From: QHWT01 sp046734675
Lineage (GTDB): Bacteria; Acidobacteriota; Vicinamibacteria; Vicinamibacterales; 2-12-FULL-66-21
NCBI GenBank assembly: GCA_046734675.1
Contig: JBKPRU010000053.1
Span: forward strand, 1-5,441
Length of the DNA: 5,441 nt
Reading direction: 5' to 3'
Under the pieces are notes generated by a model. That model saw only the letters and a program-made list of their open reading frames with translations, ran no database searches and had not been told where the DNA came from. Positions 1 to 4,805 of the stretch are shown here, piece after piece; the stretch's first letter is position 1; each line of letters begins with the position of its first letter. The translations under genes were made by a program, and so were the position numbers.

Positions 1-376
1 ACCCCGGCGCAATGACGTCGACGAGCACCGGCGCCGCGAGCACGCCGATCAGCACCAGCACGGAGATCGCAAGCGCGAGCAGCGCGAACACCGTGCGCGC
101 CGTCTGGGCCGCGGCGTCATGTTCGCCGCGCGCGCGCAGGCCCGCATGCACCGGGATGAACGATCCGGAGAGCGCGCCTTCGCCGAACAGGTTCTGGAGG
201 AGATTGGGGATGCGGAAGGCGGCGTTGAAGGCATCGGCCGCGTCGCGGAGGCCGAAGTAATGCGCGAAGATGCGGACGCGAACGAGGCCGGCGAGTCGAC
301 TGATCAGGATCCCGGCGCCGACCGCAGCGTCGGGGCGCGCCGCGCGCCGTGTCAGCGCGCGCAGCCTATCGATCAC
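1..376 (-). CDS. murJ: Lipid II flippase MurJ, N-terminal part (3' end outside window)
   Basis: MurJ is an inner-membrane MOP-superfamily protein that flips lipid II, the peptidoglycan precursor, to the periplasmic face. Only 125 codons are present; family members are usually about 500 residues. The translation shows the family's N-terminal signature: ISRLAGLVR (residues 25-33), DAADAF (45-50), then FRIPNLLQNLFGEGALS (54-70) and SFIPVHAGL, followed by a hydrophobic segment at about 96-118. R27, R33 and D48 line up with R18, R24 and D39 of Escherichia coli MurJ. E. coli R52 is replaced by Q61, as in many MurJ proteins outside Proteobacteria. I chose the GTG at 376-374 because it gives the right distance to the SRLAGL motif and no ATG lies upstream in frame. 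It overlaps the end of the preceding gene by 11 bp, so translational coupling is likely. The identification is firm; the start is less certain. Confidence 0.93.
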   Translation of the reverse strand, partial: MIDRLRALTRRAARPDAAVGAGILISRLAGLVRVRIFAHYFGLRDAADAFNAAFRIPNLLQNLFGEGALSGSFIPVHAGLRARGEHDAAAQTARTVFALLALAISVLVLIGVLAAPVLVDVIAPG

Positions 377-671
377 CCTGCCCGGCGCGGATGCGCTGGA
401 TCTTCGCGTCGCGGTCGCTTGCGAAGCGATCGAGATCGCGGCGGTATTCCTCGTCCATGGTCTGGCGCTCCTCGGCGCTGCGGGCGTTGAGCACGTTGCT
501 GCGATGCAGGATCTGCCGCTCGGCGACCTTTGCTTCGTACTTCGACCGCGCTTCCGCGATCGCCGCCTTCTGTTCGTCCGTGAGCTTCTGTTCCTGGACG
601 CCGGCTTCGGCATCTTTCTTCCGCAACCGTTCCATCGCGAGCTCGAACGCGCTCTTGGGAGCGTCGGACAT
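366..671 (-). CDS. Small charged helical protein, function unknown, upstream of murJ
   Basis: This 101-residue soluble protein has no signal peptide and no membrane segment. After a short head (MSDAPKSAFELAMERLRKKD) it is almost wholly Lys/Arg/Glu/Asp/Ala-rich with regularly spaced hydrophobic residues from about 30 to 96, which suggests one or two long helices or a coiled coil. I do not recognise a named family; small proteins of this kind beside murJ seem familiar from Acidobacteriota, but that is recollection and not a search result. The start is the ATG at 671, which has GGAGA seven bases upstream. The frame runs up to 719, but that would overlap the preceding gene and lacks such a site. 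The stop TAG lies inside the first codons of murJ (GTGATCGATAG), so the two are probably translated together. It is likely cytoplasmic; a role with MurJ is only a guess from position. Confidence 0.8.
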   Translation of the reverse strand: MSDAPKSAFELAMERLRKKDAEAGVQEQKLTDEQKAAIAEARSKYEAKVAERQILHRSNVLNARSAEERQTMDEEYRRDLDRFASDRDAKIQRIRAGQGDR

Positions 672-678
672 GATCAGG

Positions 679-683
679 TCTCC
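679..683 (-). promoter_or_regulatory. Ribosome binding site of the small helical-protein gene
   Basis: GGAGA on the minus strand ends seven bases before the ATG at 671. It is the clearest Shine-Dalgarno sequence I see in the window and decides this start over the upstream one at 719. Several other genes here have no recognisable Shine-Dalgarno sequence. Confidence 0.6.
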
Positions 684-705
684 GTTCAGTGCCGCGGTGC
701 GCGCC

Positions 706-1431
706 TCAGCGATGCGCACGCCGCAGCGGCTCCGGCAGCATCAGGAGGAAGACGTCCCAGCGCCGGCCGCCATTCTTCTTTTCCGCCACCGCAATCATGC
801 TGCCGTCGTCGGACCACGCCGGCAGGATGAAGTCTCCTTTGAGCACGCGGGCTGGAGCCGTTCCGTCCGCCGCCGCGACCCAGAGATCTCCCTTGCCGTC
901 GACGTACACGATGCGATTGAGCTCGGCCGGCGACCACGACCACAGTTCGCCGTCGTACGGCTCGACGCCGCCGTCGCGCTCGAATAGCACCAGGCCGTTC
1001 AACCGCAGCGTGTGCTTCTGCTGCGTGCCGCCCATGTCGACCGCATCGCCGATGCGGCGTTCGAGCGCGCCGATGCCGTACATCGGCAGTTTCGCGTCGA
1101 TGCCCGATTCGATGCGTCCGAGCCCGGTGGGACTCATGCGCTTCGACTTGCGCAGCCAGTAGTCCAGCGACGCGTCCGTCTGCTCCTTCGCTTGCGTGAG
1201 CGTCGTCGTCTTCGCCGGGACCACCAGGTAGCGTCCCGACAGCGAGCCATCAGGATTGGCCACGGCGCCCTGCAGCATCAGCGCGCCCTTGTCCCACGTG
1301 ATCTCCGTCAGGATCCCGCCCTCGAGTTCCTTCGGCGTGATCGTGACCACGAGCTGCCGCTCGATCGCCTGCTCGGCGCCCGCCGGCGCGACGACGGCAC
1401 AGAACACCGCGACGGCTGCGCTGATCAACAT
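706..1431 (-). CDS. Exported protein with unknown N-terminal domain and two PD40/WD40-like blades
   Basis: The product is about 241 residues from the ATG at 1431 (249 from the alternative ATG at 1455). It starts with a hydrophobic stretch ending in APAGA-EQ, a plausible signal peptidase I site, so it is predicted to be periplasmic or secreted. Residues about 25-160 (numbered from the 1455 start) form a domain I cannot name, with landmarks VVTITPKELEGG, SPTGLGRI and PMYGIGALERR. The C-terminus carries two TolB/PD40-like blades: WSPAELNRIVYVDGKGDLWVA (about 174-194) and PAWSDDGSMIAVAEKK (about 212-227). Two blades cannot close a propeller, so oligomerisation or another fold is needed. Start choice: the 1455 ATG directly abuts the upstream stop, whereas the 1431 ATG gives a signal peptide without an acidic n-region and lies nine bases after a TATGAT box. 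I prefer 1431 but cannot exclude 1455. The position between a membrane protein and murJ points to an envelope role; no reaction can be inferred. Confidence 0.8.
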   Translation of the reverse strand: MLISAAVAVFCAVVAPAGAEQAIERQLVVTITPKELEGGILTEITWDKGALMLQGAVANPDGSLSGRYLVVPAKTTTLTQAKEQTDASLDYWLRKSKRMSPTGLGRIESGIDAKLPMYGIGALERRIGDAVDMGGTQQKHTLRLNGLVLFERDGGVEPYDGELWSWSPAELNRIVYVDGKGDLWVAAADGTAPARVLKGDFILPAWSDDGSMIAVAEKKNGGRRWDVFLLMLPEPLRRAHR

Positions 1432-1440
1432 GGTGGCGGG

Positions 1441-1446
1441 ATCATA
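1441..1446 (-). promoter_or_regulatory. Possible -10 box of an internal promoter before the two-blade gene
   Basis: TATGAT (five of six bases of the sigma-70 -10 consensus) lies nine bases before the ATG at 1431, in otherwise very GC-rich sequence. No convincing -35 hexamer is seen 16-18 bp upstream. If active, it would make a nearly leaderless mRNA and let the three downstream genes be expressed apart from the membrane-protein gene. The box lies within the coding sequence if the 1455 start is used. Evidence is weak. Confidence 0.3.
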
Positions 1447-1455
1447 TAACGGCAT

Positions 1456-2172
1456 TCACCATCCCGCGGCTGCCTTGATCCAGAGCCGCCACCACGGCGC
1501 GAGCGTCCATTTCAGGACGATATCTACGATCAATCCGGCAAGCGCCAGCACAATCCAGCCCCGTTGATCGCGAAGGCGATACTCGAACCCGGCGACGCGT
1601 GAGAGGAGCGGCGCTCCGAGGACGACGCCCAGGGTGACGAAGCTGGCGATGCGGATGATCGCCCACGGCACCCACGCCAGCGCGATGGCGCGCCACGGGT
1701 GGAGGCTGGCCGACGCCAGCGCGCCGACGTAGTGCCCCATGTAGTTCATGAGCAGCGCGCCGAGCGGCATCGCGAGCACGCTGCCGGTCGCGAGCGCGAG
1801 GCCGCTGAAGATCGCGGCGTGGCCGAGATGCTCCGGCAAGAACTGCCGGATCTCTCCTTCGCGTCCCTGCCCGGTCAGCACGAACAGGAACATCTCGCGC
1901 CGATACGCATCACCGCGGATGAACAGGCGTGCGGTGTCGACGGGGGAGAGATACGACGCGGCCGTCGAACAGACGGCGAGGGCGGCCGCCCAGATCAGCA
2001 TGCGCCCGATCGCTTCTCCGACGCATCCGCGCCTGAGCGACGCGATCATGAAGGGGAACGCGGGAACGACGTTGAGGACCGGCACGAGTGCGGGCACGCC
2101 GATCAGCATGCCGAGGACGTACGACGCCGCGGTCCCGAACACGATCACCACAGGGGCGAGCGCCGGGTGCAT
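1456..2172 (-). CDS. Polytopic inner-membrane protein of unknown function
   Basis: The 238-residue product is predicted to have about six membrane segments, at roughly 5-25, 26-46, 55-76, 117-140 (perhaps running to 155), 165-190 and 205-227. Between segments 3 and 4 a soluble stretch of about 40 residues (77-116) contains DAYRREMF, TGQGREGE and FLPEHLGH; other landmarks are NYMGHYVGAL (143-152) and the Trp-rich end WTLAPWWRLW. I do not recognise a characterised family. The general pattern loosely recalls SpoIIM-type membrane proteins, but I would not assign that. The start is the ATG at 2172. The open frame extends to 2310, but those codons would overlap the divergent gene's signal peptide and do not look like a leader. 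The ATG sits seven bases after a TATAGT box, so a leaderless transcript is predicted. It is the first gene of the minus-strand cluster, and its TGA at 1458-1456 abuts the next gene. Confidence 0.82.
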   Translation of the reverse strand: MHPALAPVVIVFGTAASYVLGMLIGVPALVPVLNVVPAFPFMIASLRRGCVGEAIGRMLIWAAALAVCSTAASYLSPVDTARLFIRGDAYRREMFLFVLTGQGREGEIRQFLPEHLGHAAIFSGLALATGSVLAMPLGALLMNYMGHYVGALASASLHPWRAIALAWVPWAIIRIASFVTLGVVLGAPLLSRVAGFEYRLRDQRGWIVLALAGLIVDIVLKWTLAPWWRLWIKAAAGW

Positions 2173-2175
2173 CAC

Positions 2176-2191
2176 CGGGACTATACTCCCG
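2176..2191. promoter_or_regulatory. Shared divergent promoter in a near-perfect palindrome
   Basis: The gap between the divergent ATGs is only 22 bp (2173-2194). It contains CGGGACTATACTCCCG, a palindrome broken only by the C/C pair at 2181 and 2186. On the plus strand 2182-2187 reads TATACT; on the minus strand 2185-2180 reads TATAGT. Each box is followed by exactly seven bases and then ATG (2195 on plus, 2172 on minus). As a sigma-70 start normally lies about seven bases after the -10 box, both mRNAs should begin at or within a base of the start codon. The minus direction has a weak -35 candidate, GTGAGC at 2208-2203, with 17-bp spacing; the plus direction has none I can see. The overlapping boxes mean RNA polymerase cannot use both at once. 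The symmetry could also serve a dimeric regulator. Confidence 0.6.
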
Positions 2192-2194
2192 CGC

Positions 2195-3874
2195 ATGAAA
2201 CAGCTCACCGGCGCGCTCGCGCTCGCCCTGACGATTACGCTGCAGGCGTGCCTCTCGAGCAGCCTGGTCCTGCAGGTGGCGCCGGACGGGCACGGCCGCG
2301 CCATCATCACGACGCGCGTCTACGACCAGCAGTTTCATGCCTTCCAGGAGATCTTCGCGGTCGCGCCGTCCGACATGAAGAGCGCGGAAGATTCGTTGAC
2401 GGCGCCGAGCGACGAGGAGCTCTCCGGCGTGCTTGGCGCGCCGGTGAAGATCGAAGAGACGACGCTCGACAAGACCGCAGACGGTGCGGTCAGGCGGACG
2501 GTCGTGTCGTTCGCCGACGTGACCGCGCTTCGGCTCACGTTCCCGCCCGTCGTCGGTGTGCCGGCACACAGCGATTTCGGGATGTCGGGCGGAACGGCGC
2601 CGCCGGTGATTACGTTCTCCATGCGTCCCCACGAGAACGGTGACCGCCTGCTGCTGGTCCACATGCCGGACACGCGGATGGAGCGCGAGGCGGCAGCGGG
2701 CGAGCAGGCGCCCCGCAATCAGCGGCTCGAACAGAAGATCAAGGAGGCGACGCAAGGCACGCGCGTCGAATTCGGCGTCGAGCTCGAAACGCCGCTGCTG
2801 CGCACGAACGCGCCCGCCCGCGAGGGCAACCACGCGACGATCCTCAACGTGGACGTCGGCAGCGTAATCGCCAATCTCACTGACGAGAAGATGACGCAGC
2901 TCGCGTCGGCGCCGAACTCGATCCAGGAGCTGCTCTGGTCGGTTGGCGACATGGGCGCCGGTGCGACTCCGGCGGAGCGCGACATCTTTCTCGAGTTCGA
3001 GCCTCCCGCGGCGCCGGCCCCGCAGCCGGCCGCGCAGGCGCCGCCGCCGGACACGGAAATCTTTCTCGCGCCGCTCACGACGAAGGACGGCCGGATCGAG
3101 GTCGGTGCGCCCCTCAACATCACCAGCCATCCCGGCTACGACAATCAGCCGTTCTTCACGCGCGACGGCCGCGCCGTGTTGTTCACGTCCGTGCGGGGCC
3201 GCGGGCCCGAGACGGACATCTATCGGTACGACATCGCGGCATCCACCGTGTCGCAGGTGACCGACACGCCCGAGAGCGAGTTTTCGCCGACGATCACGCC
3301 GTCAGGCGATCTGTCCGTTGTGCGCGTGGAGCGGGATAGCGAGGGAACGCAGCGGCTGTGGCGCTTCACGGCGGACGGGCGCGATCCGCGCCTCGTGCTC
3401 GAGACGATCAAACCGGTCGGGTATCACGCGTGGTCCGACGATCACACGGTCGCGCTGTTCGTCCTCGGCCGTCCGGCGACGCTGCAGGTGGCGGACACGC
3501 GGACGGGTACGTCCCGCGTGGTCGCGAGCGACATCGCGCGGTCGCTGCAGTCGATCCCGGGTGGCCGCACCATCAGCTTCGTGCAGCGCGAAGGCGCCGG
3601 CGCGAACGCCGTCTTGACGATCAAGGAACTGGATCCCGCGACCGGAGAGGCGACGATCTTGACGCGCGTGGTGCCCGGTGGCGACGAGGCGGACGTCGCA
3701 TGGACGCCCGACGGCACGCTGCTGATGGCTCGCGACGCCGTGCTGTATGCGTGGCGGCGCGGCGAGGCCGAGTGGCGGCCTGTTGCCGCGCTCGACCGGC
3801 TCGGGCTGACGCGTGTCTCGCGGATTGCGGTCAGCCCGGCTGGCGATCGCATCGCATTCGTCGCGCAGCCCTGA
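2195..3874 (+). CDS. Predicted lipoprotein: unknown N-terminal domain fused to a TolB-like beta-propeller
   Basis: The 559-residue product begins MKQLTGALALALTITLQAC, a lipoprotein-type signal with lipobox LQAC and Cys19; Gln at -2 is unusual. Residues about 20-268 form a domain I do not recognise. Its middle (about 160-200) is charged and helical, and its end has a VEFGVELETPLLRTNAPAREGNH-like stretch (broadly, a beta-rich envelope domain). A Pro/Ala-rich linker (269-287) leads to a propeller (288-559) with PD40/TolB-like blades at about 315-346 (QPFFTRDGRAVLFTS), 363-395, 410-438 (AWSDD), 450-490, 505-535 (VAWTPDG) and 540-559 (AVSPAGDRIAFVA). The last blade is incomplete and may be closed by the strand EIFLAPL (288-294), giving a six-bladed TolB-like ring. 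The frame is open back to 1748, but that part is antisense to the membrane gene; the ATG at 2195 with signal peptide and TATACT box is the real start. Likely periplasmic, membrane-anchored, perhaps a scaffold or binding protein. No catalytic motif is visible. Confidence 0.87.
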   Translation: MKQLTGALALALTITLQACLSSSLVLQVAPDGHGRAIITTRVYDQQFHAFQEIFAVAPSDMKSAEDSLTAPSDEELSGVLGAPVKIEETTLDKTADGAVRRTVVSFADVTALRLTFPPVVGVPAHSDFGMSGGTAPPVITFSMRPHENGDRLLLVHMPDTRMEREAAAGEQAPRNQRLEQKIKEATQGTRVEFGVELETPLLRTNAPAREGNHATILNVDVGSVIANLTDEKMTQLASAPNSIQELLWSVGDMGAGATPAERDIFLEFEPPAAPAPQPAAQAPPPDTEIFLAPLTTKDGRIEVGAPLNITSHPGYDNQPFFTRDGRAVLFTSVRGRGPETDIYRYDIAASTVSQVTDTPESEFSPTITPSGDLSVVRVERDSEGTQRLWRFTADGRDPRLVLETIKPVGYHAWSDDHTVALFVLGRPATLQVADTRTGTSRVVASDIARSLQSIPGGRTISFVQREGAGANAVLTIKELDPATGEATILTRVVPGGDEADVAWTPDGTLLMARDAVLYAWRRGEAEWRPVAALDRLGLTRVSRIAVSPAGDRIAFVAQP

Positions 3875-3917
3875 CCTCAGCTGGACGGTTTGTTCCGCAC
3901 GTGCCCGATTCGCCTGA

Positions 3918-3946
3918 CTGACGAAGCTCCGGCAGACTGTTATACT
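3918..3946 (+). promoter_or_regulatory. Sigma-70-type extended -10 promoter for the response-regulator pair
   Basis: CTGACG at 3918-3923 matches TTGACA at four of six bases. A 17-bp spacer follows, then TATACT at 3941-3946 (five of six), preceded by TGT, an extended -10 element. The predicted start of transcription is near 3953, exactly at the in-frame TTG (3953) and three bases before the GTG (3956). It lies in the short gap after the propeller gene and gives the regulators their own promoter. It is the best-formed promoter in the window. Confidence 0.62.
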
Positions 3947-3955
3947 TGCTGGTTG

Positions 3956-4360
3956 GTGGGCTGTTATCCCGGGCGGCTGGTCCTGCTGGTGGAAGACGAT
4001 CGAGAGGGGCGGCAACAGTTTGCCGTCTGGCTCGAACAGGCGGGCTTTCAGGTCGCAGCAACACACAACGGTTTGCAGGCGCTCGAACGCGCCGTCGACA
4101 TCCGGCCGGACGTCGTCGTGACGGATCTGTATCTTCCCGGCATCGACGGATACGAGCTGACACGGCGGCTCAGGAGCGATGCTCGCACGCAGCACATTCC
4201 CGTGATCGCGGTCACCGGCTACGCGCCCTACGCACAGGATCCCGATCGCGCGGATCGGGCGGGTTGCGACGTGTTCCTGTCGAAGCCATGCACGTCGGAG
4301 GAACTCGAGCATGCCGTCTGCTCGGTGCTCGACGGCCTGCGGCACCCGCGATCAGCCTGA
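3956..4360 (+). CDS. Receiver-only response regulator (first of a tandem pair)
   Basis: A single CheY-like receiver domain of 134 residues without an output domain. Counting from the GTG at 3956, the acidic pair is E13-D14 in LLVEDDREGR, the phospho-acceptor is D57 in VTDLYLPGIDGYE, the switch Thr is T87 in AVTGY, and the conserved Lys is K110 in SKPC; all essential residues are present. Such proteins accept phosphate from a histidine kinase and act by binding a partner; no kinase is encoded in this window. The frame is open to a TTG at 3890, but the extra residues do not resemble a receiver N-terminus and the promoter lies inside that stretch. The start is therefore TTG 3953 or GTG 3956, on a leaderless or nearly leaderless mRNA; I use GTG. 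It has no Shine-Dalgarno sequence. The next gene follows after six bases and encodes a paralogue. Confidence 0.88.
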   Translation: MGCYPGRLVLLVEDDREGRQQFAVWLEQAGFQVAATHNGLQALERAVDIRPDVVVTDLYLPGIDGYELTRRLRSDARTQHIPVIAVTGYAPYAQDPDRADRAGCDVFLSKPCTSEELEHAVCSVLDGLRHPRSA

Positions 4361-4366
4361 CCACCC

Positions 4367-4798
4367 ATGCGGACCAAACCCCTGATTCTCCTGGTCGAGG
4401 ATTTCGTGGACGCGCGCGACATGTATCGCGAATACCTCGAGTTCTCGGGGTTTGCCGTCGAGACCGCGGGCGACGGCCACGGCGCGATCAAGCTGGCGCG
4501 CGAGCACTGTCCCGATCTGATTCTGATGGACCTGTCGCTTCCAGGGCTCGATGGTTGGGAAGCGACCAAGCGTCTGCGCGCCGATCCGGAGACGGCGCAT
4601 CTCCTCATCGTCGCGCTGAGCGCGCACGCACTGGCCGCCGATTGGGAACGCGCACGGCTCGCCGGGTGCGACGGCTTCATCGCGAAGCCGTGCCTCCCGC
4701 AGGATCTCGTCGACGAGATGACCGGCTACCTGAAGGCCGCCAAGACCGGCGAAGTGCCCGCATCGTCGAACGGCCGCGGCGCGCGAAAACTGCGCTGA
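4367..4798 (+). CDS. Receiver-only response regulator (second of a tandem pair)
   Basis: This 143-residue protein is one CheY-like receiver plus a short basic tail (about 125-143, ending RGARKLR). Key residues are E11-D12 in LLVEDFVDAR, phospho-acceptor D55 in LMDLSLPGLDGWE, S85 in the switch Thr/Ser position (ALSAH) and K107 in AKPC. It aligns with the preceding protein over the whole domain with one single-residue gap and, by hand count, roughly 40-45% identity, sharing the unusual run AGCD-x-F-xx-KPC, so the two are probably an old tandem duplication. There is no DNA-binding or enzymatic output domain. The ATG at 4367 follows the upstream stop by six bases and has no Shine-Dalgarno sequence, so translation probably depends on coupling to the first regulator. 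Its stop lies seven bases from the stop of the converging L,D-transpeptidase gene. Confidence 0.93.
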   Translation: MRTKPLILLVEDFVDARDMYREYLEFSGFAVETAGDGHGAIKLAREHCPDLILMDLSLPGLDGWEATKRLRADPETAHLLIVALSAHALAADWERARLAGCDGFIAKPCLPQDLVDEMTGYLKAAKTGEVPASSNGRGARKLR

Positions 4799-4805
4799 CC
4801 TCCGC

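Noticed and set aside
12..490. Plus-strand open frames of 82 and 123 codons at the left edge
   Set aside because: They are antisense to murJ, whose conserved motifs are unmistakable on the minus strand.
2176..2191. Palindrome read as a transcription terminator
   Set aside because: It lies between divergent start codons, not after a stop, and no T-run follows on either strand.
1748..2194. 149-codon N-terminal extension of the propeller lipoprotein
   Set aside because: It is antisense to the membrane-protein gene, has no protein-like pattern, and would bury a clear lipoprotein signal that starts at 2195.
2173..2310. 46-codon N-terminal extension of the membrane protein
   Set aside because: It overlaps the divergent gene's start and signal peptide, does not look like a leader, and the ATG at 2172 is placed right for the TATAGT box.
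1910..3130. 406-codon open frame on the minus strand antisense to the propeller lipoprotein
   Set aside because: Its Arg/Asp/His-rich low-complexity translation has no fold-like pattern. It is a shadow of GC-rich wobble positions and overlaps two well-supported genes.
3875..3917. Possible terminator after the propeller gene
   Set aside because: I found no convincing stem followed by a T-run; read-through into the regulators remains possible.
3890..3955. Start of the first response regulator at TTG 3890
   Set aside because: The 22 extra residues are Cys/Pro-rich and unlike receiver N-termini, and a strong extended -10 promoter lies inside them.
3302..4345. 347-codon minus-strand open frame across the propeller and response-regulator genes
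   Set aside because: It runs across two unrelated real genes, has arginine-rich composition and shows no recognisable domain or start signal.
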